A program made the position numbers and the translations under genes. Below the pieces are notes generated by a model. The model did no database searches. It was not told the DNA's origin and saw only the letters and a program-made list of their open reading frames with translations. Positions 49,994-59,201 of a stretch of DNA of 64,000 nucleotides are shown here, piece by piece; position 1 is the first letter of the stretch, and every line of letters starts with the position of its first letter. The stretch lies in assembly GCF_009647655.1 (NCBI RefSeq), contig NZ_WJFD01000006.1:1-64000 (forward strand), read 5' to 3'. The stretch comes from Chitinophaga sp. SYP-B3965 (GTDB lineage Bacteria > Bacteroidota > Bacteroidia > Chitinophagales > Chitinophagaceae).

Positions 49994-52579
49994 TTATTTC
50001 TTCTGCTGCGCCAGGAATGTAACAAGGGAAGCAAGTTCTTCGTATGATAATGCATTCGTGAGGCCAGCCGGCATCATAGATGTTTTCATTTCCTTACGGC
50101 TCAGGATATCACTTGCTTTAACGGTGAATACGTTACCACCGATATCTCTCAGCACTACTTTAGTAGCAGTTTCTTCTGTAACAAAACCCATATAGGTCTT
50201 ATTACCCTTCGCAGTGATCGTTACTGTAGCAAATCCCTGTGAAATAGATGCATTAGGTTTGAGGATGGATTCTGTGATCTGTTCTCTGTTCATGATAGAT
50301 CCGATCTGCCCCATAAAAGGGCCTTTCATTTTCTCTCCTTTACTGATACTATGGCAGGCAACACAACCCTGACTGGTAAACAGTAATTTCCCTTTGGCCG
50401 GATCTCCTTTCAAATTATTAACAGCCAGCAAAATATCTTCAATAGACGATTTACCTACCTGGCCTTTTTTACTTTTTATTTTCTCGAGATCTACTTTAGG
50501 TTCTTTAGATGCAACTGCCTCTGCTTTTTTCTCTGGTGCGAATGCAGCAATATCCATCCTGGTGCGGGCATCCAAATCTCTGAAGAACTGTTTTTTAGCA
50601 GGCGCCTTCAACGCTTCTTTCTTCAGGAACTTTTCGATAGCTGGCGATTCTTCCCAAAGTACCCCTTTGTAATAAGGGCCATGTGAATCTGGCCTTGTGC
50701 CCCACCACCATGAAGCATCATATGCTGCCTCTTTTTTATAAAGGCGCGCTAACGTAATAAGGATCTGCTTCTTCAGCTTTTCATCTTTCGACAACTGGTA
50801 AGCATTCATTAAACCATTAACCGCTTTCGGATCATGCATATAACGCAATGTCCACAATGCGAGGGATGAATTTCCGCTCTTGATCGCTGCTACGGCAGCA
50901 TCTACTGCATGAAGACTTACAAGGGCCTGTACAGCGAGGTGCGGTAACACAATATCAGGATTAGGTGTAGCGTGAGGGCCTTCCACATCCTTAGCAGGTT
51001 CAACAAATGATGCAGGCACTTTAGTTTGTAGCAAAGCAGTGGCAGCATCAATACGGCCTAAACGTCCCAGCCCGATTATTGCAGCGGCGCGGACACGTAA
51101 TGACGAATCTTTAAGGGCTGCCATGAAAGGTTCTTCCGAAACATCTTTAAGGATGCCTTTACGGTCTGCCAAAGTACGCAATGCGTATTCTCTTATTACA
51201 GCATCTTTTGTCAATGCAGTTAAAACAGGAATACCTTCTGCTCCGGCAGCCTGTGCGTAAGTATAGATACCGGCAATACGGGCATACAAAGGCAATTGCG
51301 CATCTGAAGCGATTTGCAATGCAGCCTGTTTATCATTTCGGGTGATCAGTTCCTGAGAAGCACTCAAACGGGCCACGGCACTGGCGGATTTCAGCATTCC
51401 TGCCAGTTCTTCAATTGTAGCTTTGGCTACATCAGGAAATGCAGTGAAAGTCCAGTTATTAGGTACTGCCCGGATCACATAACCTTTACTGGCACTACCG
51501 GAATAACCTGCACCATCCCATGCTGAAAGGAAAAGCCTGCCAGATCCATCAACATCCAGATCGGTGATTTGAGCAAGTTTTATAAACTCTTCTTCTTTTT
51601 GCGTGAAGGTTGGGCCATCAGGCATTACTCTGTGAATGTACAGCATGCTTCTGCCCCAATCGGCCATCATGGGAACGTTGTTGTATTTCTCGGGCCAGTT
51701 TGGTTCCGCCATAAATAAAGCGCCTGTACCAGAACCACCACCAACATCCACAAGGGCAGGCAATATTTCATCTGTAAAATGCTGGAACAATACCGGGTAG
51801 CCATATTCTCCGGATTGGATATGGTGAGAGAACCGCACATTCCACCCTCCGCCATCATTGGTATTTTCCCTTGTAAAAACATTCATATAAGGATCAATGG
51901 CCACATCATATACGTTACGTGTTCCATGGGTAAAGATCTCCATTTCGGTACCGTCAGGGCGTACTCTTACAACCCCTCCACCCAGCATAGTCAGTTTCTG
52001 ACCGGAACGATCTGTGGCATTGTGAAATCCAAAATCCCCCACGGAAATATAGATCCAGCCATCAATACCCATCCTGATACCATTGGTAGCATGATCAGTT
52101 CCCCGCTCCTGGATGTATTTCGTATTACTGAGGTTTTCGATCAATGGTTTGGGATCACCGTCTGCTTTCCCATCCCCGTCTTTATCTTCAAAAACTACCA
52201 GGGCCATGCCTGTAGCTTTACCGGTTTCTTTAGAAAATGTGGTGTGCAACACAAAAACCTGGCTACCCTGCACAATGATACCACGGGGGTTATCCACCAC
52301 CGCAAATTCAATGTGCTCGTCCATCGTACCGTCGTTATCCTTGTCGATCAGTTTGAGGATCCGGCCTTTCCCCGGGTCTTTTCCCAGCGAACCGATCATA
52401 TCCACTCCTACAAATACTTCGCCGGTTGGAGCAACCGCCAGGCAAGCCGGGCTGGGCGTTACATCAGGACCTGAAAATCTTGTAACAGTTAATTCAGGTG
52501 GATAGGAAGGGGCTTTTTGAGCGTTTACGCTAATACATACCGTAAGGGAACAGATCAGACCCAGAGAAAACTTAATCAT
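49994..52579 (-). CDS. PVC-type glucose dehydrogenase-like propeller with HEAT repeats and c-type heme site
   Basis: The 861-aa secreted protein has a signal peptide (FSLGLICSLTVCISVNAQ) and a beta-propeller (about 25-375) of the membrane-bound-dehydrogenase type (GRILKLIDKDNDGTMDEHI, GTDHATNGIRMGIDGWIYISVGD, ENTNDGGGW). HEAT-like helices follow (about 395-560), then a cytochrome c-like C-terminus with CVACH (about 735) and GFVTEETATKVVLRDIGG. It is likely a periplasmic electron-transfer oxidoreductase for sugars or sugar alcohols. A Met ligand is plausibly in the MMPAGL stretch. It is monocistronic, convergent to GH43. Confidence 0.85.
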   Translation of the reverse strand: MIKFSLGLICSLTVCISVNAQKAPSYPPELTVTRFSGPDVTPSPACLAVAPTGEVFVGVDMIGSLGKDPGKGRILKLIDKDNDGTMDEHIEFAVVDNPRGIIVQGSQVFVLHTTFSKETGKATGMALVVFEDKDGDGKADGDPKPLIENLSNTKYIQERGTDHATNGIRMGIDGWIYISVGDFGFHNATDRSGQKLTMLGGGVVRVRPDGTEMEIFTHGTRNVYDVAIDPYMNVFTRENTNDGGGWNVRFSHHIQSGEYGYPVLFQHFTDEILPALVDVGGGSGTGALFMAEPNWPEKYNNVPMMADWGRSMLYIHRVMPDGPTFTQKEEEFIKLAQITDLDVDGSGRLFLSAWDGAGYSGSASKGYVIRAVPNNWTFTAFPDVAKATIEELAGMLKSASAVARLSASQELITRNDKQAALQIASDAQLPLYARIAGIYTYAQAAGAEGIPVLTALTKDAVIREYALRTLADRKGILKDVSEEPFMAALKDSSLRVRAAAIIGLGRLGRIDAATALLQTKVPASFVEPAKDVEGPHATPNPDIVLPHLAVQALVSLHAVDAAVAAIKSGNSSLALWTLRYMHDPKAVNGLMNAYQLSKDEKLKKQILITLARLYKKEAAYDASWWWGTRPDSHGPYYKGVLWEESPAIEKFLKKEALKAPAKKQFFRDLDARTRMDIAAFAPEKKAEAVASKEPKVDLEKIKSKKGQVGKSSIEDILLAVNNLKGDPAKGKLLFTSQGCVACHSISKGEKMKGPFMGQIGSIMNREQITESILKPNASISQGFATVTITAKGNKTYMGFVTEETATKVVLRDIGGNVFTVKASDILSRKEMKTSMMPAGLTNALSYEELASLVTFLAQQKK

Positions 52580-52707
52580 TTGTTTGTGCTGTTAATTTAA
52601 TGTAGACTACTAATGCTTATCAAAAGAGTGGATCAATATAGAAAAAATAAAATTCCATGGTGAAATTATTTTTTGGGTGGTATGTCAAGTTCCTTTCAGA
52701 ATAATTG

Positions 52708-54174
52708 TCAGGGAATCCTGTCCCACCTTTCAGCATAAGCAAATTTGTAGCCATTATATTCATTGACAGGCATTAAACCAGCAGAAAGGCCTGCCGCTGT
52801 TAAGTCAGCTATCAACGGAGGCGAGGGATGACGCCATTTTCCACCCCAGCTTTTGTTTACACCATAATTGATAAAAGAGCGAGTGTAAAAATGGAGTCTT
52901 GTCAGGAGATGTAAGTTCGAATTATGATTGGATCCATGATGTGGGATCTGAAACAACCAGAATGCATCCCAGTAATGTTTATATTTTTCATAAAAAGCGT
53001 TAACATCTGCTGCTGCTAAAAGGAACGAATCTGAGGTAAATAATGTATTTGGAATGATTCGCTGCTCTAAATACCTATCATATCTGTAATAGTAGACCTC
53101 TAATAATTTAGTAAATACTTGTGTCGATAGTGTGCCATCCATTTTTTTTACTTCCAACGCATAAAAACGTCTATCAGTACACTCCCCGTTGCCGGTAAGC
53201 ATACGAAAGTTCTCATAAAGATTATAGTGCATCAATGAAAGAGCGGTTGTATTCATATTCATCAATTCACCTGCAGCTATAGATATTCCCTTCACCTCTT
53301 TCAATGCATCCTTAAATAATTCTTTTACGATCGTCGCAGACGCCATACTCTTTATTACTTTCACCAATTCATCCATACCAGGGGAAGCGGGGTCTTTGAA
53401 TTCGAGTGCATATTTCTTAATTAATAATTCATACACTTTCTTGAAAAATGCTGCGTTATCCTTTCCAATATCCTTCCTGTAAAATAAAAATTCCATCACG
53501 GCAACATCTCTAACTGAAACCAGGCCTTTCTGTGAATCTTTCACTTCCTTTGGATGCATCCCTGGCTTGGTTTTTAGTTCTGTCAACCTCTCTTGGGTCA
53601 TAAGCGCCGTACCTCGCTCAAATCCAAAGTTGATCCCATCACCTTCATTTCTTAATCTATCCGGATTATTATCAGTATTGCTAGGCGGAGGGAAAGGCGG
53701 GTTCTCCGGATCACTATTGATCAGTATGAACTCACCACCATCATCCAGGTATTCCCCAAGATTGCCCACCGGGTCTATAATGTTATCTATAACGGTTAGA
53801 TCATCCGCGTTATTTGTGTTTATCTGCTTTTGCCCAATCAATCTCAATACCAGGAATAACCGTTCTTCGAAATTTATAAAAGGAGCTACTATTTTCTTCA
53901 CCTTCATTCCCTCTAAAAGAACAGACAGGTGATTAACATGATCTGCATCAAAATGTGATATGATCAACAGATCAATTGTGCCTCCATCAGGAAAATTAAC
54001 TCTCTTGTATTGTTCGATCTCCTCCTTTATATTCGCTTTATTGAGACTTCCACAATCAAAAACGAAGAAGAATTTCTGATAAGAAATTGGTTCTATATCA
54101 ACATTTCCACTATAGAATAAACCTTGTCCAACGGGATGGAGATAAAATTCCTGATTAAGATTAACTTTATACAT
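52708..54174 (-). CDS. MBL-fold hydrolase, ComEC/Rec2-like branch (copy 1)
   Basis: The 488-aa protein has a metallo-beta-lactamase core split by a large insertion. The N-terminal strands (about 10-80) end in the metal motif IISHFDADH (His74, Asp76, Asp78, His79). A later part has SLMHYNLYENFRML and FQIPHHGSNHNSNLHLL (near residue 425), the second metal motif as in ComEC-type hydrolases. The middle (about 150-300) is helical and Lys-rich with no family I know. No signal peptide or membrane helix is visible, so it is not a channel-type ComEC. It is divergent from the patatin gene, with 173 bp between the two starts. Confidence 0.82.
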   Translation of the reverse strand: MYKVNLNQEFYLHPVGQGLFYSGNVDIEPISYQKFFFVFDCGSLNKANIKEEIEQYKRVNFPDGGTIDLLIISHFDADHVNHLSVLLEGMKVKKIVAPFINFEERLFLVLRLIGQKQINTNNADDLTVIDNIIDPVGNLGEYLDDGGEFILINSDPENPPFPPPSNTDNNPDRLRNEGDGINFGFERGTALMTQERLTELKTKPGMHPKEVKDSQKGLVSVRDVAVMEFLFYRKDIGKDNAAFFKKVYELLIKKYALEFKDPASPGMDELVKVIKSMASATIVKELFKDALKEVKGISIAAGELMNMNTTALSLMHYNLYENFRMLTGNGECTDRRFYALEVKKMDGTLSTQVFTKLLEVYYYRYDRYLEQRIIPNTLFTSDSFLLAAADVNAFYEKYKHYWDAFWLFQIPHHGSNHNSNLHLLTRLHFYTRSFINYGVNKSWGGKWRHPSPPLIADLTAAGLSAGLMPVNEYNGYKFAYAERWDRIP

Positions 54175-54347
54175 ATAACCTTGTTTGGGGATGAAGAATA
54201 AGTATAGGCCTGGTTAACTGGAGTAAATTAAAGCTATATAAATAATATCATATTTACAACCCATCGTGTATTTAGCTTCTTTTCTCATTTGCAGAATAGA
54301 GAATATTTCCTTAACTTCCCTTAAGCACCCTAAAATACTTGTTCCCT

Positions 54348-55646
54348 ATGCCTGAGTTCCCCAATGAATTAGGCCTTTCCCTGTCTGGCGGTGGATATCG
54401 CGCAGCTGCTTTCCATCTCGGCACTTTAAATAAACTGGAAGAATTAGGTATTCTTTCCAAAGTAGACGTACTTTCTACCATTTCCGGTGGATCCATTACC
54501 GGAGCTGCCTGGTGTCTGCATAAAGGAGATTATAAACGCTTTCACGAGGAAATGAAAACAGCGCTGAAGGAGAAAAGTGTTATCAAAGCAATCATATTTT
54601 CATGGATCTTTATCCGTACGTTCTTACTCATACTGAGCCTTTTAACACTGGCCATCTGGCTAACTTTCACAAGTTGGTCCCAATTGTCTTACCTGGTATT
54701 TGCTTTACTGATCTTCCTGCTTTTGAAATACCAATTTAAGATATTCAATGTTAGTAAGGTGATAGAACGAACATATAATAAATTCTTTTACAAGGGAAAA
54801 ACTTTGCATGAATTAAATGAACGCCCTCTATTAGTTATAGGCTCTTCAAACCTACATACCGGCCGCCCTTTTTCTTTTTCCAGATTAAAAATGTCTGACT
54901 CCACTTATGCCTACAATTATAGCCCACCGATCGTTTTCAAACCCGAAAAATTCCCTATTGCCCGGGCCGTAATGGCATCCTCCTGCGTTCCCTTTATTTT
55001 TTCTCCTGTTATGATTGCAGGTGACTTTTTTGATGAGGAGAATGATTTCAAACGCATCCGTCCGGTCTTAGTAGATGGAGGTGTTTACGATAATCAGGGC
55101 ATCCAAAAGATCACACAGGAAAAAAGCAGTTATTTATGTCGTGTGATCATTACTTCTGATGCAGGTGGCGGTTTTATAGCGGATAAGCGATACCCTAATA
55201 CATTAGCCCTGCTGTTGCGTTCCGTTAATCTTTTTATGTACAGGATCAAAACTGCGCAGATGACGCAGCATGTTTATAAAAATGTAAAAGGCAGCCCAAT
55301 TGCCTATTTCTCACTGGACTGGAAACTGCAATACTGCCTCTCAGGATTTGTTAAAAATATGACAGATAGATTGGTGCCGGATGAAGTAATCAGCAAACAT
55401 GGATTTGATGCAGAATGGCTGAAAGATCCAAGGCTACATCAGGAAAAGATCACTGCGCACCTGATACAAAGCGTGAAATATGAAGAGATCATTAAAAGAG
55501 GGCTTAATGAAGATCAATTAAAGATTGCCAGCAAAACAGGCACGAATCTCCGTGGCCTTTCCGAAGATCGGATCAACTTTCTGATCAGGCATGCGGAAAA
55601 CCTCACAGAACTACAGGTAAGATTATACTGTCCCGATTTAATATAA
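54348..55646 (+). CDS. Patatin-like phospholipase with membrane hairpin
   Basis: The 432-aa protein has patatin motifs: oxyanion loop SGGGYRAAAFH (residues 12-22), nucleophile Ser49 in STISGGSITGA and catalytic Asp243 in LVDGGVYDNQG. Two membrane helices (about 82-108 and 112-128) are inserted between nucleophile and Asp, which could anchor the enzyme to the inner membrane. The last 90 residues have a regular helical pattern (IIKRGLNEDQLKIASKTG) of unknown kind. Patatins cleave membrane phospholipids. It leads a rightward unit with the metallopeptidase gene 4 bp later and an MBL gene. The ATG at 54348 is preferred over a TTG 9 bp upstream. Confidence 0.88.
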   Translation: MPEFPNELGLSLSGGGYRAAAFHLGTLNKLEELGILSKVDVLSTISGGSITGAAWCLHKGDYKRFHEEMKTALKEKSVIKAIIFSWIFIRTFLLILSLLTLAIWLTFTSWSQLSYLVFALLIFLLLKYQFKIFNVSKVIERTYNKFFYKGKTLHELNERPLLVIGSSNLHTGRPFSFSRLKMSDSTYAYNYSPPIVFKPEKFPIARAVMASSCVPFIFSPVMIAGDFFDEENDFKRIRPVLVDGGVYDNQGIQKITQEKSSYLCRVIITSDAGGGFIADKRYPNTLALLLRSVNLFMYRIKTAQMTQHVYKNVKGSPIAYFSLDWKLQYCLSGFVKNMTDRLVPDEVISKHGFDAEWLKDPRLHQEKITAHLIQSVKYEEIIKRGLNEDQLKIASKTGTNLRGLSEDRINFLIRHAENLTELQVRLYCPDLI

Positions 55647-55650
55647 CTAT

Positions 55651-57654
55651 ATGAGCATCCCAAACAAAATCCCTCCCTTCAGAAGGCTTCGGGGTTACGC
55701 TTTTGACCCCTCCCTGTCATTACGGGGCGATACCGCTTTTATTAATAACATTGTATACAATGTACCATGGGAAAGCAATCTGAAACCCGGACCCATTGGT
55801 GAATATGTAGAGATCATTGATTTTGATCCCACTACTGGCAGGCATTATGTACCGTTAAACCTGAATGATGTGAACCTGCTGGCACAGGATGGACTGGAAC
55901 CTTCTGAATCCAATCCGCAGTTTCATCAGCAAATGACCTATGCAGTGGTAATGACCACTATCAGTAATTTTGAAACGGCATTGGGGAGAAAGGTATTATG
56001 GGCTCCCCGACGGCTGGAAGATCGGGGTAAGTATGCAGATTATGTTCCCCGGCTACGCATTTATCCTCATGCATTACGTGAAGCCAATGCTTATTATAGT
56101 CCGCAAAAAAAAGGGCTTTTGTTTGGTTACTTTGAGGCCAGGCCGGCCAATAGCACCTTACACATGCCAAATTCCTTTGTATTCACCTGTTTAAGTCATG
56201 ATATTATTGCACATGAGGTAACGCATGCCATATTAGATGGTCTGCATCCTTCCTATTCTGAAGCATCAAATGCTGATGTACTGGCTTTCCACGAAGCATT
56301 TGCGGATATCGTGGCTTTGTTTCAGCATTTTACCTTTCCAGAGGTATTGAAACACCAGATAGCAAAAACAAGAGGCGATCTGGGCGCACAAAATTTGTTG
56401 GGAGAACTGGCACAGGAATTTGGAAGTGCTATAGGCGGCTATGGATCATTAAGGGATGCCATTGGCAAGATAGATCCTGTAACAAAACAATGGAAGGCCA
56501 CTGAGCCCTCCGGGGAAGAATACGGCAATATCATGGAACCGCATCAAAGAGGAAGCATCCTGGTATCCGCTGTATTTGAAGCCTTTATCACCATTTATAA
56601 AAACCGCATCAAAGACCTTCTCCGCATGGCTACCGGAGGAACAGGTGTATTACCTCAGGGAGAATTGCACCCGGACCTGGTGAACCGTTTATCTACAGAG
56701 GCTGCCAAAGCTGCTAAACATGTACTGAATATGTGTATCAGGGCATTGGATTACTGTCCGCCCGTAGATATCACTTTTGGAGATTATCTCCGGGCTATTA
56801 TCACAGCTGATTCAGCCCTTATGAAAAACGATGTTCGTGATTACCGGCTGGCATTCATTGATGCATTCAGAAGGCGGGGCATCTATCCACAGGGATTGAA
56901 AACCTTCAGTGTGGAAAGCCTGGCATTAAATCATCACACACCCCTGTCTCCGGACACAAGCAAACTGATGGAAATCCTCGCTGATTTTCTGAAAGAATAC
57001 CGCAACAATATCATGTATGAATCTGACAGACAAAAAATATATGAGGAATCAAAGAAGTATATCACAGGAAGAAAAGATGAAAATATCCAGGGCCTGCATG
57101 AGCGCATCAACATTAAGTTTGAAGATAACAAAGAGTTTCAGCAGCTGACCGGCCTTGTATTCAATAGTAATTGGGAAGAATTAGGCATACGCACTTCAGC
57201 GAAAACATATAAAGATGGAGCAATAGGGCCATCCTTTCAAATACAGAATCTGCGCGTAGTTTCCCGGGTAGGGCCAGATGGCAATCTGGTAAATCAGATC
57301 GTGTTCTCTCTTGTACAACGGAGTGCGGTTGAAATGGAAAATGGCGCTTTTAAGCGGCATTTCGATCCTGCAGGAACAGAAGAATTAAAAAGCAGCCAAT
57401 TCTTCCTGTTTGGGGGTTGTACCATGGTTTTTGATCTGGATACGATGGCATTGAAACATATAGTATCCAAACCATTACTGGATACAGCCAAACTAAAAAA
57501 AGGCATGCCACCGGAAATAGATAAAGACAGGATAGAACGGCAGTATCGCTATCAACAAGAGGAAGGCGTGATGCACCTAAGTGAGCACAGCCTATATTTT
57601 GGTAGTGGACTACAGAATAAAATGAATGAACCTTTTTCTTTCTTACATCATTAG
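55651..57654 (+). CDS. Gluzincin-type metallopeptidase (M4-like core)
   Basis: The 667-aa protein has a zinc-peptidase core (about 90-260) with HExxH at residues 188-192 (IIAHEVTHAILDG) and a downstream glutamate ligand at about 215 (LAFHEAFADIVAL), the order of thermolysin-like (M4) gluzincins. A long helical C-terminal half (about 270-520) and a beta-rich end (about 540-667) match no named family. There is no signal peptide, unlike secreted M4 enzymes, so it may act inside the cell. It starts 4 bp after the patatin stop and is 8 bp from the MBL gene, so the three are one operon. Confidence 0.82.
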   Translation: MSIPNKIPPFRRLRGYAFDPSLSLRGDTAFINNIVYNVPWESNLKPGPIGEYVEIIDFDPTTGRHYVPLNLNDVNLLAQDGLEPSESNPQFHQQMTYAVVMTTISNFETALGRKVLWAPRRLEDRGKYADYVPRLRIYPHALREANAYYSPQKKGLLFGYFEARPANSTLHMPNSFVFTCLSHDIIAHEVTHAILDGLHPSYSEASNADVLAFHEAFADIVALFQHFTFPEVLKHQIAKTRGDLGAQNLLGELAQEFGSAIGGYGSLRDAIGKIDPVTKQWKATEPSGEEYGNIMEPHQRGSILVSAVFEAFITIYKNRIKDLLRMATGGTGVLPQGELHPDLVNRLSTEAAKAAKHVLNMCIRALDYCPPVDITFGDYLRAIITADSALMKNDVRDYRLAFIDAFRRRGIYPQGLKTFSVESLALNHHTPLSPDTSKLMEILADFLKEYRNNIMYESDRQKIYEESKKYITGRKDENIQGLHERINIKFEDNKEFQQLTGLVFNSNWEELGIRTSAKTYKDGAIGPSFQIQNLRVVSRVGPDGNLVNQIVFSLVQRSAVEMENGAFKRHFDPAGTEELKSSQFFLFGGCTMVFDLDTMALKHIVSKPLLDTAKLKKGMPPEIDKDRIERQYRYQQEEGVMHLSEHSLYFGSGLQNKMNEPFSFLHH

Positions 57655-57662
57655 CTTATTTC

Positions 57663-59156
57663 ATGGCAAAAGCTGTTAATACAAAAAAGATCACCCACGC
57701 AGTTGTACGTATGTATTGCATGGGTACCGGCGATTGTTTTATTATCAAATTCTTCGCAGGTAAAAAAGAGTGTTTCAAGATGATGATCGATTGTGGTGTG
57801 TGGTCTGGCAAAAAGGAACACTTAACTACTTATATAGAGGACCTGAAATCCTACGTAGATAATAGCATTGACCTGCTCGTGGTAACGCATGAACATGCAG
57901 ATCATGTATCTGTATTTGAAACTTGCCAGGAACTTTTCACAAAAAATTTTAAAGTAAAACAGACCTGGATGGGCTGGTCAGAAGATGACCGCCTTTCCAA
58001 AATAAAAAAATGGAAAACTGAACATGGTGAAAAGAAAAAGGCCCTGGCAATGGCCGCGGAAAGATTAGAGAAGACTGTGAATGAAGAAGAAGAAAAAGGT
58101 GTTACTAAACCGGGATTGAATAATAAACAGATCATGGGCGCCAGAAAGCATTTCTCCCTGTCTCTCAAGAGCTTCTCAGACCTTCATGTACAAGGTGTGG
58201 CTGGTAATTATAAAGGGGCATTGGAAGGCATGCGGATCGTAAAGAAAGAAATTGCCAAAGACAAAATTGAATATTTGTATCCGGGAAACATTATTGAAGA
58301 TCTCCCTGGCCTGGAAGGTGTGAAGTTTTATGTATTAGGGCCTCCGGAAAAATGGGGGGAAGTGGAAGAAGAAGGCGGTGGAGAAGGAGAAAGTTACACC
58401 CACAACAAAGAATTAAAGGGAGGAGATGCTTTTGCGGCTGCAATCCTTAGTGATAGCGCTGGGACAGATACGGAGAGCATTCTTCCGTTTGAAGAGTTCT
58501 ACGAAACAAAGATATCTTCTGCCATAGATCTTTATAAGGAAGAGGAAAATGCCTGGCGTAATATTGATAATGAGTGGCTTTTTAGTGCAGGGAGCCTTGC
58601 GCTGCGTATCAACAGTCTCACCAATAACCTGAGCCTCGCACTTGCTATTGAATTTGAAGACAGCAAGCGTGTGATGTTATTCCCAGGTGATGCTGAATAT
58701 GGCAGTTGGTGCAGCTGGCACAAAATAAACTGGGAAGGCACCGCAACGGTAGAAGACGGCAAACATTTCACACAAGATCTGTTAAGGCGCACTGTATTCT
58801 ACAAAGTTGCCCACCACATGAGCCATAATGGCACGGCGAAAAGGCTGGGATTGAATATGATGGAAAACAAGGACCTTGCAGCGATGGCAACACTCGATTA
58901 TGGTGTGATTGCTCCCGGCTGGGATAGTACAATGCCCAACAGGGAAATGCTGTCGGAACTATTACGAAAAACAAAAGGGAAGGTCATGATCATGAATGAC
59001 AACGATCTCTTTTTTGATTTTCACGGGCAGGAACCATTGCCGGCAAAGATCGAAGAAGCCAGGAAGAAAATGAGCACCAAAGAGATGGCTGCCTTTAACA
59101 AAGCATATAACAGAGCACCGGGCAATCTGTATGTAGAATATACAGTGAAAGCCTGA
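57663..59156 (+). CDS. MBL-fold hydrolase, ComEC/Rec2-like branch (copy 2)
   Basis: The 497-aa protein has an N-terminal MBL core with the metal motif VVTHEHADHV (His76, His78, Asp80, His81), a charged insertion (about 100-200, Lys/Glu-rich, probably helical) and the C-terminal LFPGDAEYGSW and VAHHMSHNGTAKRLG blocks that complete a two-metal site. No signal peptide is visible. It is the third gene of the patatin operon and distantly like the divergent MBL copy 1, so both may act on the same kind of substrate. The substrate cannot be told from sequence. Confidence 0.82.
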   Translation: MAKAVNTKKITHAVVRMYCMGTGDCFIIKFFAGKKECFKMMIDCGVWSGKKEHLTTYIEDLKSYVDNSIDLLVVTHEHADHVSVFETCQELFTKNFKVKQTWMGWSEDDRLSKIKKWKTEHGEKKKALAMAAERLEKTVNEEEEKGVTKPGLNNKQIMGARKHFSLSLKSFSDLHVQGVAGNYKGALEGMRIVKKEIAKDKIEYLYPGNIIEDLPGLEGVKFYVLGPPEKWGEVEEEGGGEGESYTHNKELKGGDAFAAAILSDSAGTDTESILPFEEFYETKISSAIDLYKEEENAWRNIDNEWLFSAGSLALRINSLTNNLSLALAIEFEDSKRVMLFPGDAEYGSWCSWHKINWEGTATVEDGKHFTQDLLRRTVFYKVAHHMSHNGTAKRLGLNMMENKDLAAMATLDYGVIAPGWDSTMPNREMLSELLRKTKGKVMIMNDNDLFFDFHGQEPLPAKIEEARKKMSTKEMAAFNKAYNRAPGNLYVEYTVKA

Positions 59157-59201
59157 TCCTTTCCTTCTTTTGACCTTACGGAACCTTTGCCAGCCCTAGT
59201 A

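Noticed and set aside
51779..52474. 231-codon open frame on the + strand inside the heme-binding protein gene
   Set aside because: Antisense shadow of a well-supported gene with signal peptide and domain motifs; no motif of its own.
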